64,000 bases of DNA from Bacteroidales bacterium (GTDB lineage: Bacteria > Bacteroidota > Bacteroidia > Bacteroidales > UBA932). Position 1 is the stretch's first letter. The number at the start of each line of letters is the position of its first letter. The DNA lies in the NCBI GenBank assembly GCA_023227835.1, contig JALOCI010000001.1, positions 120,278 to 184,277 of the forward strand, given 5' to 3'. The translations under genes were made by a program, and so were the position numbers. Positions 25,276 through 33,838 of the stretch are shown here, in pieces. The notes below the pieces were generated by a model. That model was not told where the DNA came from. It was given only the letters and a program-made list of their open reading frames with translations, and did not search any database.

Positions 25276-25836
25276 TTATTGTCCATTTTTTTGAACTTCT
25301 TTCAAGAAAAATGAGAAATGGACATTACCGTATTTCCTTTCTTTCAGAAAGTGAGGGTTATCTTCAAAGTTATAGTCTTTAGGATGCTCAAAAACCAAAA
25401 TCCCATTGTCTGAAAAGATGTTGCTTTCCAGTATTTTATCAGGCACATTCTTAAATCCGGTTAAATCGTAAGGAGGATCGGCGAAAACCAGATCGAACTT
25501 CTTAGTGCATATTTTCAAAAAGTCAAATACGTTGTGGTGTACTACCTGTATAGAGAGAGCTCTGCCCGATAACTTGGTCGCCTGGCTCTTTATAAATGAT
25601 GCATGAAGAGGATTCATCTCTACAGCTGTAATGTTTTTGCAGCCTCTGGATACAAATTCAAATGAGATGCTTCCTGTGCCTGAAAAAAGGTCCAGTACAG
25701 AGATTTCCTGAAAATCATATTGATTAGACAGAATATTGAAAAGACCCTCTTTTGCGAAATCAGTAGTGGGCCTTGCTTTGAAATTGGCCGGAGGATTTAT
25801 CTGTTTACCTCTGAGATCGCCACCAACTATCCTCAT
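25276..25836 (-). CDS. rsmD: 16S rRNA (guanine966-N2)-methyltransferase RsmD
   Basis: A 186-residue Rossmann methyltransferase starting MRIVGGDLRG, the RsmD signature. The SAM motif is LDLFSGTGSISFE (49-60) and the catalytic DPPY is at 120-123. It methylates G966 of 16S rRNA in the 30S subunit. The start overlaps the DUF3822 gene end by 4 bp, so the two are coupled; this DUF3822-rsmD pairing is common in Bacteroidota. Confidence 0.93.
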   Translation of the reverse strand: MRIVGGDLRGKQINPPANFKARPTTDFAKEGLFNILSNQYDFQEISVLDLFSGTGSISFEFVSRGCKNITAVEMNPLHASFIKSQATKLSGRALSIQVVHHNVFDFLKICTKKFDLVFADPPYDLTGFKNVPDKILESNIFSDNGILVFEHPKDYNFEDNPHFLKERKYGNVHFSFFLKEVQKNGQ

Positions 25837-26645
25837 AGGCTAAATGTAAGTAAGGCCAGCTGCATTTCAAAATTAGCATCCTGAAGCGGAATCGCTACAT
25901 TTCTAAAATATCTGACTTTCGAAAAATATTTGGTAATATTCGAGATTTCAGATTCGGGCATTGAGCCGCTAATAAATACGGTGGTCTGCTCAGGATTGAA
26001 CTGAACCTGTTTAAGCGCCAGGAAAAGGTAGTAGAGGGCAGTGTTGAAATGCTGAGCCTGAAAATTATTGCAGAATGCAAGACGTTTGTCTTCGTATATG
26101 ATTATACTCGTCTCACCTTTATTGTATTTGAAAAAAATCTTGTTAATCTCGCTGAAATCGGAAGAGTGAACCATAACCGGATATATTGCCGGAAAAATCC
26201 TGAAAGAGGGTTGTACCTCGCGGATCATTTGCAGTAATGTGCTGTTAACTGCAAATATGATAACAATTTCTTCAGACGCTACTTCAACTATGTCAATCTC
26301 TTCAAGATCGTCAAGAGTGTACAGTTTAGTCAGATATTGAAGTTCTTCACCTTTCTTGTATAGTTGTCTGGGAATTAAAACATACTTATGAGTGTCGTAT
26401 ATAATATCAACCGAGCTGTATTGCTTCTTCAACATGGGTTGAGATTTGATGCAATTATCCACATGCCTGAGGAAAATGTCAGTATGTCCTTTATCCCAGT
26501 TAAAGTCAGATTTAAAGAGATAAAGAACCTTTTTGCGGGATTCTTCTATTACAGAAAAAGAAAATCCATTCAAGTCAGCCTGAATGGATAATCTTTTTTC
26601 CGTTGTCTTTCCCAGCTCCGGCTGATTCGCGACAAGCACCGGCAT
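25833..26645 (-). CDS. DUF3822 family protein
   Basis: About 270 residues from ATG 26645, chosen because it begins 1 bp past the upstream gene's stop; an earlier in-frame start at 26684 would overlap that gene by 38 bp. The protein has an ASKHA-like alternation of strands (LNGFSFSVIEE near the N-terminus, ETSIIIYED, TVFISGSMPESE near the C-terminus) typical of DUF3822. No catalytic residues are known for the family. It is coupled with rsmD (4-bp overlap). Possibly an actin-fold protein related to pilus/competence PilM-like factors, which would fit the pilin-like neighbour upstream; that is inference. Confidence 0.8.
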   Translation of the reverse strand: MPVLVANQPELGKTTEKRLSIQADLNGFSFSVIEESRKKVLYLFKSDFNWDKGHTDIFLRHVDNCIKSQPMLKKQYSSVDIIYDTHKYVLIPRQLYKKGEELQYLTKLYTLDDLEEIDIVEVASEEIVIIFAVNSTLLQMIREVQPSFRIFPAIYPVMVHSSDFSEINKIFFKYNKGETSIIIYEDKRLAFCNNFQAQHFNTALYYLFLALKQVQFNPEQTTVFISGSMPESEISNITKYFSKVRYFRNVAIPLQDANFEMQLALLTFSL

Positions 26646-26646
26646 A

Positions 26647-27252
26647 TTATTCCCAGTTACCTGCGTTATTGTTAGGAGCATCAATGCTACCGACTTTGAG
26701 ACCAGGGTATTTGTCGGCAGATGTCCTCTGGGAATTGAGGTTTACAACAAGCTGACGTTTCAGACCATTCAGGAGAATGTCATATGGAGCGCAAGCCTCG
26801 AACAAAGGCACGTCCACACCTGAAACCTTACCTATGATAGCTTTCATCTCAAATCTTTGCTTTCCGCTGAAAGGAATATATTGCAAAGAATCTATTATAA
26901 AACCATTTCTCTTGAGAAGGGTATCTTTAACAGCTAACTTAACACTGTCACGAAATACTCTTTTTTGTGCTACAGCCAAAGAGTCATCAAGTGACCCGAT
27001 CTGTTTGATAACAGTAATCATTCCATTGTTGTAGAAATCCATCAAAGTGTCCAGACTGGCTGTATACTTGCCATGTTTTGTCTTATAGGCAACCTCAAGG
27101 GTGCGGATGTCTTTAAGTCTCTCGATGGCGATTTTTTCACGGAATTCTTTAGCTTTATTGAACTCTACAGGCTCTTGTACGCTTCTGTAGATTAAGTAGC
27201 CTAATAATACAATGATAATAGGCAGCACAATGTAAGTCAAGATATTTTTCAT
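26647..27252 (-). CDS. conserved membrane-anchored protein, unknown function
   Basis: A 201-residue protein with one N-terminal transmembrane segment (5-22) followed by a long, charged helix and RTLEVAYKTKHGKYTASLDTL (about 50-70). That segment resembles the 'A...Y....G.Y...LD.L' part of pseudopilin-like proteins. A C-terminal beta-rich part ends in an asparagine-rich tail. It is first in the operon with DUF3822 and rsmD. I do not recognise a function; a pilin-like surface or periplasmic anchor is possible. Confidence 0.7.
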   Translation of the reverse strand: MKNILTYIVLPIIIVLLGYLIYRSVQEPVEFNKAKEFREKIAIERLKDIRTLEVAYKTKHGKYTASLDTLMDFYNNGMITVIKQIGSLDDSLAVAQKRVFRDSVKLAVKDTLLKRNGFIIDSLQYIPFSGKQRFEMKAIIGKVSGVDVPLFEACAPYDILLNGLKRQLVVNLNSQRTSADKYPGLKVGSIDAPNNNAGNWE

Positions 27253-27294
27253 TGAGTTTATGGATTTTTATATTATTTCATAAAATAAGTTCTA

Positions 27295-27326
27295 CAAAAG
27301 TAAGACAAATATTTAGACCCCGCAAT
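27295..27326 (-). promoter_or_regulatory. promoter of the rsmD operon
   Basis: On the minus strand ATTG (27326-27323), 20 bp, TACTTTTG (27302-27295), matching the Bacteroidota pattern ahead of the gene starting at 27252. Confidence 0.6.
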
Positions 27327-27335
27327 ATATTTTTC

Positions 27336-27343
27336 TATTTTTG
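27336..27343 (+). promoter_or_regulatory. -7 promoter box of the DHH phosphoesterase gene
   Basis: TATTTTTG at 27336-27343, with a poor -33 (TTTA 27312-27315, 20 bp away). The start codon at 27357 follows after a very short leader. Confidence 0.55.
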
Positions 27344-27356
27344 CAACAAGAATTAT

Positions 27357-28391
27357 ATGATGAAAGATTTTTTCTCAAAAGAGCAGATTGATAGGTTCTA
27401 TGAGCTTATATCAGCTGCTAATGAGGTTGTTATATTGAGTCACACAAACCCGGACGGTGATGCCGTGGGTTCTGTGGTGGCAATGAAGCGTTTTCTTGTA
27501 CTGGAAGGGAAGAAACCTACGGTTATAATACCGAACAGACACCCTGATTATCTGTCTTTTCTCGATCCTGAAGGTGAAATCATTGTATATAAGGAAAATA
27601 AAAAGATGGCTGAGAGTTATGTCAGAAGTTGTGACCTTATATTGGCGCTTGATTTTAACCAATTGAGCAGAATTGACGATGTTGAACGGGTTGTGAGAAA
27701 GTCTCTTTCACCCAAAGTTCTGATTGATCATCATCCCTCTCCTGAGAGAGAACCGTTTGATCTTGTCTTGTCTGAAACAGAAATTTCCTCAAACTGTGAG
27801 CTTTTATATTGGTTGTTTAGTTCATGTAAAGAAAGAGCAATTCCGGTTGATGTTGCTGAACCGCTTTATGTGGGAATGATGACAGATACAAATAACTTTG
27901 CAAATTCTGTTTTAGCTTCAACATTCAGAATGGCATCGGATTTGATTGGGAAAGGCGTTGATAAGGAGAAACTGCAGCATCTGGTTTTCGGAGGTTTTAG
28001 CGAATCGCGTATGAGGCTGATGGGATACCTGCTCTCTGAAAAAATGACTGTTTTGCCGGAGATGGAGGCCGGTTTTATTATGCTTTCAAAGGAAGATCAG
28101 GAAAAATTCTCGTTTGCTGAAGGAGATTCCGAGGGCTTTGTAAACATACCTCTCTCTATAAAAGGAATTAATATATCAGCTCTTTTTACCGAATCCGAGG
28201 GTGTTGTCAGAGTGTCATTAAGGTCTGCAAATGACTTTTCAGTTAATAAAATGGCCAGGAGGTTCTTTAACGGCGGCGGACATGAGAGGGCTTCCGGAGG
28301 AAAGTTGTTCATTCCGTTCGGTAAGGTAGCAGATTACTTTGTGGAATCTCTCACTAAATCTATTGAGGAATACAGAAATGGAAAGAATTAA
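27357..28391 (+). CDS. nrnA: DHH/DHHA1 phosphoesterase, NrnA-like (oligoribonuclease/pAp phosphatase)
   Basis: From ATG 27357 the protein has 344 residues; upstream sequence in this frame lies in the promoter. Motifs: SHTNPDGDAVGS (28-39), LALDFN, LIDHHPSPE (the DHH metal site), GMMTDTNNF, and the DHHA1 end GGGHERASGG. NrnA proteins degrade nano-RNA and dephosphorylate pAp in the cytoplasm using Mn2+. It overlaps the following FKBP lipoprotein gene by 14 bp, so the two are likely co-translated although functionally distinct. Confidence 0.88.
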   Translation: MMKDFFSKEQIDRFYELISAANEVVILSHTNPDGDAVGSVVAMKRFLVLEGKKPTVIIPNRHPDYLSFLDPEGEIIVYKENKKMAESYVRSCDLILALDFNQLSRIDDVERVVRKSLSPKVLIDHHPSPEREPFDLVLSETEISSNCELLYWLFSSCKERAIPVDVAEPLYVGMMTDTNNFANSVLASTFRMASDLIGKGVDKEKLQHLVFGGFSESRMRLMGYLLSEKMTVLPEMEAGFIMLSKEDQEKFSFAEGDSEGFVNIPLSIKGINISALFTESEGVVRVSLRSANDFSVNKMARRFFNGGGHERASGGKLFIPFGKVADYFVESLTKSIEEYRNGKN

Positions 28392-28923
28392 GACTAATAT
28401 AATTTTTTTATTCTCGTTGCTTGCCGTTATCCTGGCTGCAGTATCATGCTCAGATAAGGAGGCACAGACAGCTCTTGAAAATGAGGTAAAAAAAATAGAT
28501 ACATATGTTTCAGCACTAAGTAATGACGGAAAAAGTGTGGTAATATCAGGCGGCTCAAGCAGAATTATCCAGGAAGAAGGAGGTGAAGTTGTAACTGAAA
28601 AAGGTGATTCCGTCTACTTTAATTACGCAGGATATATATTTTCCAGTGGTTTGGGCACAATTTTTGACACCAACATGGAGTCATTGTCTTCAAAAATGGG
28701 AATTGATATTTATAACAGAGGATTTAATGCCGGTAAGGTTGTAGTCGGAAAGGGTGAATTGCTGAAAGGGCTTGAGGCGGGTCTTCTTGGAGCAAAAAAA
28801 GGAGAACACTCATACATAGTATTTCCTTCATCACTTGGTTACGGTGATAATAAAAAAGGTATAGTGCCTCCGATGTCATCTCTTATTTTTGAAATTTGGA
28901 TATTGAATATTGTAAAAAATTAA
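28378..28923 (+). CDS. FKBP-type peptidyl-prolyl isomerase lipoprotein
   Basis: From ATG 28378 the product has 181 residues with a lipoprotein signal ending AAVSC (Cys24), the reason for this start. The FKBP fold is visible: GDSVYFNYAGYIF, GKGELLKGLEAGLLGAKKGE, PSSLGYGDNKKG and the final strand LIFEIWIL. It should assist folding of exported proteins in the periplasm or outer membrane. It lies between the DHH gene (14-bp overlap) and a second FKBP-like lipoprotein gene. Confidence 0.85.
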   Translation: MERIKTNIIFLFSLLAVILAAVSCSDKEAQTALENEVKKIDTYVSALSNDGKSVVISGGSSRIIQEEGGEVVTEKGDSVYFNYAGYIFSSGLGTIFDTNMESLSSKMGIDIYNRGFNAGKVVVGKGELLKGLEAGLLGAKKGEHSYIVFPSSLGYGDNKKGIVPPMSSLIFEIWILNIVKN

Positions 28924-28938
28924 ATACGTTCTTTGCTA

Positions 28939-29928
28939 ATGAATAAGTTGTTAAAATCAAGTCTAGGCCTCCTTTCTTTTGCTTTTATATTTACCTCTTG
29001 TGCTAAAGAGGTGACTGAAAGTAATAATGATGTAGAGAAGAGATATATTGAGTCTCATGTGAAGGTAATATACAAAGATACTTTGACAAAGACTGAATCA
29101 GGTCTTTATATAATAAACCTTAAGGAGGGGTCTGGTGATTCAATTACAGACACATCAGGAGTTTATGTCAGATATTCTGTAATGGATTTCAAAAATAACT
29201 ATACAAAAACCACATATGCATCAATTGCTAAGGTTTTAGGATCGTATGCTGACTCAACCTACTTTGGCCCTCAATTATTCCAGATGGGTGACTACACTCT
29301 CATGAGAGGTATTGAAGAGGCTTTGAAAATGGTGAAAGAGGGAGGACGGATTAAATTTATAATTCCAACCTGGTTGTCTGACTATAATTATACCGGCAGC
29401 TCATACGGACTTTCAACACCGTCTGTGTATGACATCGAAGTTCTTAAGGTAGTTCCCAGCGTTGCTCAATTTCAGATAGACACGCTTGAGGCATACAGCA
29501 ATAAATATTACGGTGGAATAGATTCTTTATCTTATGGGTTTTATCAGAAGAATCTAGAGGAAGGTATCGGTGATACTCTTGCAGTTGATGAATATGTTTC
29601 AATATGGTATGTAGCAAGGTTGCTTGATGGATTTGTTGTAGATACCAATATCGAGGATACGGCAAGAAAATACAGAATATATAACTCTTCCGGCTCATAT
29701 ACAGCCCTTGGTCACACAATAGTAGATGTTGACTCTGCGACTGACAGTGACCTGATTTCGGGTATAGACAAGGCTCTGGTTAATATGAAACATGGCGGAG
29801 TCTCTGTCGTATTCTTTTCATCGGATTGGGGTTACGGATCTTCATCAAAAACTTTCGGAAGGTATCAGCCGATGGTATATTGGATAAAGGTTGTTACTGA
29901 TAATGACGATGATGTTGATGAGGAATAA
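28939..29928 (+). CDS. tandem FKBP-like lipoprotein
   Basis: A 329-residue lipoprotein (start ATG 28939; signal ending FTSC, Cys21). Two FKBP-like repeats are visible, the first about 45-165 (ESGLYIINLKEGSGD, MRGIEEALKMVKEGG, KFIIPTWLSDYNY), the second about 180-315 (GFYQKNLEEGIGD, ISGIDKALVNMKHGG, VVFFSSDWGYGSSS). Active-site residues are poorly kept, so it may be a chaperone rather than an isomerase. The acidic C-terminus DNDDDVDEE is unusual. Probably co-transcribed with the preceding FKBP gene; a terminator follows. Confidence 0.78.
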   Translation: MNKLLKSSLGLLSFAFIFTSCAKEVTESNNDVEKRYIESHVKVIYKDTLTKTESGLYIINLKEGSGDSITDTSGVYVRYSVMDFKNNYTKTTYASIAKVLGSYADSTYFGPQLFQMGDYTLMRGIEEALKMVKEGGRIKFIIPTWLSDYNYTGSSYGLSTPSVYDIEVLKVVPSVAQFQIDTLEAYSNKYYGGIDSLSYGFYQKNLEEGIGDTLAVDEYVSIWYVARLLDGFVVDTNIEDTARKYRIYNSSGSYTALGHTIVDVDSATDSDLISGIDKALVNMKHGGVSVVFFSSDWGYGSSSKTFGRYQPMVYWIKVVTDNDDDVDEE

Positions 29929-29945
29929 TTAAAATGTTTATCATA

Positions 29946-29978
29946 AAGAGGGTTGTCTGAAAAGGCAGCCCTTTTTTG
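29946..29978 (+). terminator. rho-independent terminator after FKBP genes
   Basis: GGGTTGTC (29950-29957) pairs with GGCAGCCC (29964-29971, two G-U pairs), followed by TTTTTT. Confidence 0.88.
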
Positions 29979-29999
29979 TCGGATGTAGTCATAAATAGA

Positions 30000-30027
30000 A
30001 AAAGGGCTGCCATAATTTGGCAACCCC
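30000..30027 (-). terminator. rho-independent terminator after CoA-transferase gene
   Basis: Read on the minus strand: GGGTTGCC, AAATTAT loop, GGCAGCCC, T-run. Nearly the same sequence as the convergent terminator 25 bp to the left. Confidence 0.88.
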
Positions 30028-30051
30028 AGTCATTATAATTTAAAATTGCTA

Positions 30052-31356
30052 TTATCCAACAAAGTGATAGTGAGGTCCGAATCTTTCGAAAGCTGCCTTG
30101 TCAAGTTCTTCTCTGTGTTCAGGATGAGCTATGCTGATAATAAGTTTAGCCCTCTCCTGGAGAGATTTGCCGTATAGATTAACAGCTCCGTACTCGGTTA
30201 CGAACCAGTGAATGTGGTTTCTGGTGGTAACTACACCTGCACCGCTTGTCAGAACCGGAGCAATCTTGCTGATGCCCTTGTTGGTTACAGATGGCATTGC
30301 TATAATTGCTTTGCCTCTTTCTGAAAGTGATGCACCGTAAATGAAGTCAACCTGTCCTCCTACACCTGAGAAGAATTTGGTTCCGAGTGAATCGGCACAA
30401 ACCTGTCCGGTGATATCTACCTGAAGGGCAGAGTTTATTGCAGTCACCCTAGGGTTCTTTGCAATTATGAAAGGGTCGTTGGTGTAAGCAACATCCATCA
30501 TCCTTACCATCGGGTTATCGTCGATGAAATCATAGCATGTCTGTGATCCCATAAGGAAAGTTGATACCATTTTGCCTTTATCGATGACCTTGTTTGCTCC
30601 GTTTATAATACCTTTTTCAACAAGAGGAAGAACGCCGTCAGCAAACATTTCGGTGTGTATGCCGAGATTTTTGTGATTTCCCAGTTGGGCCAATACTGCG
30701 TTTGGAATAGCACCGATACCCATTTGAAGGCATGCACCGTCTTCTATTAATTCTGCACAATTTTTGCCAATTGCAGACTCAATTTCGTCCGGAGCAGTAA
30801 AATGAGCGGGTTCAAGAAGACCGTCACATTCAACGAAATAATCAATCATGCTTGTTGGTATCATTGCGTCACCCCATGCGCGTGGAACATTTTTGTTAAC
30901 TACGGCAATTACATGCTCGGCACATTCAATTGCTGCAAGAGTAGCATCAACAGATGTTCCAAGAGAAACAAAACCATGCTTGTCCGGAGGGGATACCTGA
31001 ATCATGGCAACGTTGCAGGGCAGAACTCCGCTTCTGTACAACTTCTGAGTCTCACTCAGGAAAATCGGAATATAATCGGCATAACCGGCCTGTACGCTCT
31101 TACGTACATTGCCTCCTACAAAGAAGGCCTGGTGAAAAAAGATACCTTCATATTTGGCATCGGTGTACGGAGCTCCACCCTCTGTATGAAGGTGATGGAT
31201 TCGTACATCCTTCAGTTCACCGGCATCTCCCCTGCGCATTAACGCGTCGATAAGGACTTTAGGAGCACTTGCCACACTGCTCAGATGGATGTGGTCTCCT
31301 GATTTGACAACTTTGACAGCCTCGTCGGCACTGATAAACTTAATGTTGTTTAGCAT
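30052..31356 (-). CDS. acetyl-CoA hydrolase/transferase family, 4-hydroxybutyrate CoA-transferase-like
   Basis: A 434-residue class I CoA-transferase. The catalytic glutamate is in LGIHTEMFADG (Glu236), the CoA-binding part includes GIGAIPNAVLAQL (213-225) and the C-terminal domain contains GVGGQVDFIYGA and the late HWFVTEYG. Closest in pattern to Cat2/AbfT enzymes that move CoA between acetyl-CoA and 4-hydroxybutyrate, succinate, butyrate or propionate in fermentation. The acceptor acid is not readable. It is transcribed alone. Confidence 0.85.
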   Translation of the reverse strand: MLNNIKFISADEAVKVVKSGDHIHLSSVASAPKVLIDALMRRGDAGELKDVRIHHLHTEGGAPYTDAKYEGIFFHQAFFVGGNVRKSVQAGYADYIPIFLSETQKLYRSGVLPCNVAMIQVSPPDKHGFVSLGTSVDATLAAIECAEHVIAVVNKNVPRAWGDAMIPTSMIDYFVECDGLLEPAHFTAPDEIESAIGKNCAELIEDGACLQMGIGAIPNAVLAQLGNHKNLGIHTEMFADGVLPLVEKGIINGANKVIDKGKMVSTFLMGSQTCYDFIDDNPMVRMMDVAYTNDPFIIAKNPRVTAINSALQVDITGQVCADSLGTKFFSGVGGQVDFIYGASLSERGKAIIAMPSVTNKGISKIAPVLTSGAGVVTTRNHIHWFVTEYGAVNLYGKSLQERAKLIISIAHPEHREELDKAAFERFGPHYHFVG

Positions 31357-31432
31357 GATAAATTGTTAATATTTAATTGGTTTCAATATTTATGCACTTT
31401 TTCAATTAAGGGGCAAATGTATGAATTTTTTC

Positions 31433-31440
31433 TATCTTTG
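31433..31440 (+). promoter_or_regulatory. -7 promoter box of the SAM hydroxide adenosyltransferase operon
   Basis: TATCTTTG, 22 bp before the ATG at 31462; the -33 box is poor. Confidence 0.55.
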
Positions 31441-31461
31441 CACAATCATAAAAACCAGCTG

Positions 31462-32232
31462 ATGACAATAATTACAATCACGAGCGACTGGAACAATGGT
31501 GACTACTACACCGGAGCTCTGAAGGGGATGCTTTTGTCATTAAATTGCGATCTCACAGTCACTGAGATTACTAACTCAATTCCTTCATTTGACGTATTGC
31601 AGGAGGTTTTTATATTGAAAAACAGCTTCAGGTTTTTTCCAAAGGGTACAATTCATCTTATGGGTGTAATGAGTGAACCTTCTGCCGATTCAGGAATGGT
31701 TGTGGTTTATGCTGAAGGTCATTATTTTATTGGGATTAACGACGGACGCTTCTCCCTTTTGCTCGATCCGTTACCGGCAATAGCCTTTGCTCTGAATGAA
31801 GAGGAGACGCATGGATCATTCTCTTCATTGAAACTTTTCGTGAAAGGTGTAGATACAATAATAAACAATACTTTCAGTGAAAACACTATTGCAACTGATG
31901 TCAGATCTGAATCTTCGCCGCAGGTTGTATATAACGATAATTCAATAACAGGCAGGGTTGTCTATATAGACTCTTTTGGCAATGCAATAACAAATATTGA
32001 CAAATCTCTTTTTGACAGGATTCACAAAGCAAGAAACTATACTATTTATATTCAGGGCCCGTATTCAAAGATACGATCTGTCTCTGCCGGCTATTCTTCT
32101 CATTATCCGGGACAGATTTTTGCTTTATTCAACTCACTGGGATTACTGGAACTGGGAGTTTATCAGGGAAATATCGCAACACTGGAAAATATAAATACCG
32201 CAACTGAGATAAAAATAAGATTTGATAATTAA
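31462..32232 (+). CDS. S-adenosylmethionine hydroxide adenosyltransferase (DUF62/SAM_adeno_trans)
   Basis: From ATG 31462 the protein has 256 residues; this start follows a -7 box and matches the family beginning ITITSDWNNGDYYTGALKG. The N-terminal domain keeps the TSD and DxY residues and GVMSEPSADSG / INDGRFSLL; the C-terminal domain contains GRVVYIDSFGNAITNI, a strong family mark. Members hydrolyse SAM to adenosine and methionine. First of a run with mazG and tcdA (3-bp gap to mazG). Confidence 0.85.
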   Translation: MTIITITSDWNNGDYYTGALKGMLLSLNCDLTVTEITNSIPSFDVLQEVFILKNSFRFFPKGTIHLMGVMSEPSADSGMVVVYAEGHYFIGINDGRFSLLLDPLPAIAFALNEEETHGSFSSLKLFVKGVDTIINNTFSENTIATDVRSESSPQVVYNDNSITGRVVYIDSFGNAITNIDKSLFDRIHKARNYTIYIQGPYSKIRSVSAGYSSHYPGQIFALFNSLGLLELGVYQGNIATLENINTATEIKIRFDN

Positions 32233-32235
32233 AAC

Positions 32236-33063
32236 ATGAAAAAAGGAAGAGAAGAGGAAATTCGTGCATTTGTAAGGTTACTTGACATAATGGACGAGTT
32301 GAGAGTGAAGTGTCCATGGGACAGGGAGCAGACTACAGAATCGCTCAGGCCGCTTACTATTGAAGAGACGTATGAACTTAGCGATGCAATCATGAATTCG
32401 GATGATTTCAATATTAGCAAGGAATTGGGAGATATAATGCTTCACATTGTCTTCTATGCAAAGATTGGCTCTGAAAAAGGAACATTCAATATAACTGATG
32501 TTATGGATAGGTGTTCTGACAAGCTTGTATACAGGCATCCGCATGTATTTGCCGAGACTCAGGTTTCAGGGGCAAGGGATGTGATAGAGAACTGGGAGCA
32601 GCTGAAGAGAAAGGAGAAGGACGGAAACAAGACTATTTTGTCAGGTGTCCCATCTTCGTTACCCTCAATAGTAAAAGCGTACAGAGTTCAGGACAAGGTC
32701 CGCGCCGTCGGTTTTGACTGGGAAAAGAGGGAACAGGTGTGGGATAAGGTTCGTGAGGAGATAGGGGAGTTTGAGGCTGAGATGAAAAGAAGATTCCCTG
32801 ACGGAAACGTAAATAAAAATGAGACCGTAGGGGATGAGAAGATGGAGGGAGAGTTTGGTGATCTGCTTTTCTCTATCATAAATGCGGCAAGATTGTACAA
32901 CATAAACCCTGATACTGCACTTGAGATGACTAACCGTAAGTTTATAGGAAGGTTTGGCTATCTGGAGAGTGAAGCACAAAAACGAGGTCTTTCATTAAAG
33001 AAAATGACCCTTCAGGAGATGGATCAGATATGGGAAGAGGCAAAGAAACTGGAGGAGTCTTGA
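32236..33063 (+). CDS. mazG: nucleoside triphosphate pyrophosphohydrolase MazG
   Basis: A 275-residue protein of two MazG repeats. The first keeps LDIMDELRVKCPWDREQTTESL, EETYEL and KELGDIMLHIVFYAKI (EExxE/D and ExxD metal ligands); the second keeps EEIGEFEAEM and EGEFGDLLFSIINAARL. It degrades non-canonical or surplus NTPs and may lower ppGpp. Its stop overlaps the tcdA start (TGATG), giving tight coupling. Confidence 0.93.
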   Translation: MKKGREEEIRAFVRLLDIMDELRVKCPWDREQTTESLRPLTIEETYELSDAIMNSDDFNISKELGDIMLHIVFYAKIGSEKGTFNITDVMDRCSDKLVYRHPHVFAETQVSGARDVIENWEQLKRKEKDGNKTILSGVPSSLPSIVKAYRVQDKVRAVGFDWEKREQVWDKVREEIGEFEAEMKRRFPDGNVNKNETVGDEKMEGEFGDLLFSIINAARLYNINPDTALEMTNRKFIGRFGYLESEAQKRGLSLKKMTLQEMDQIWEEAKKLEES

Positions 33064-33800
33064 TGGAGGAGTGGCTCGTAAGAACAGAACTTATGCTTGG
33101 AAGCGACATTCTTGCCAGAATGAAGCGTGCCAGAGTTGCTGTAATCGGATTGGGCGGCGTGGGTGCCTATGCTGCAGAGATGATTGCGAGGGCTGGTATA
33201 GGTTCAATGCTTATACTGGATTCGGATGTTGTAAATCCATCAAATAAGAACCGCCAGTTGCTTGCACTTGATAGCACCCTTGGCAAGAGAAAGGCTGAAA
33301 TTATGGCTTCCAGGTTAAAGGATATCAATCCTGAAATTGAGTTGACCATAGTAACAGAATACCTCACGGATGAAAATGTGGGAAGACTTTTGGAAGGTGC
33401 AAAAATAGACTATCTAGTTGATGCTATTGATACTCTTTCTCCTAAAATTGCGCTTATCAAGTATTCCCTTTCCAATGGAATACCAATTGTAAGTTCAATG
33501 GGGGCCGGCGCTAAACTTGATGCAACAAAACTTGAGATTGCGGATATTTCTAAATCCTATAATTGCCCGTTGGCATATATGCTTAGAAAAAGACTGAGAA
33601 AGGAGGGTATAAGCAAAGGTTTCAAGGTGGTTTTTTCCAAAGAGTTACCTGATGCCGAAGCGATAGTGCCGGTAGAAGAACAAAACAAAAAGTCAATGGT
33701 AGGGACGATCTCCTACCTGCCCGCAGCCTTCGGATTGCTTTGTGCTCAGGTGGCTATCCGCCACTTTACAGACACCTGCGGAGAAAATGAAAATTATTAA
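33063..33800 (+). CDS. tcdA: tRNA threonylcarbamoyladenosine dehydratase TcdA (ThiF/E1-like)
   Basis: Start ATG 33063 overlaps the mazG stop. A 245-residue ThiF-family protein: VIGLGGVGAYAAEMIARAGIG (Rossmann nucleotide site near residue 27), DSDVVNPSNKNRQ (adenylation loop), DAIDTLSPK. The length and the ending match TcdA (CsdL), which cyclises t6A to ct6A at tRNA position 37 using ATP. No CsdA/CsdE genes are next to it. Confidence 0.88.
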   Translation: MEEWLVRTELMLGSDILARMKRARVAVIGLGGVGAYAAEMIARAGIGSMLILDSDVVNPSNKNRQLLALDSTLGKRKAEIMASRLKDINPEIELTIVTEYLTDENVGRLLEGAKIDYLVDAIDTLSPKIALIKYSLSNGIPIVSSMGAGAKLDATKLEIADISKSYNCPLAYMLRKRLRKEGISKGFKVVFSKELPDAEAIVPVEEQNKKSMVGTISYLPAAFGLLCAQVAIRHFTDTCGENENY

Positions 33801-33838
33801 TTACATTTGTTATCTGTAACCTTAAATTTAAACCTGTA

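Noticed and set aside
28339..28377. Upstream start for the FKBP lipoprotein at 28339
   Set aside because: The extra residues destroy the lipoprotein signal and lie inside the DHH gene; ATG 28378 gives a proper signal.
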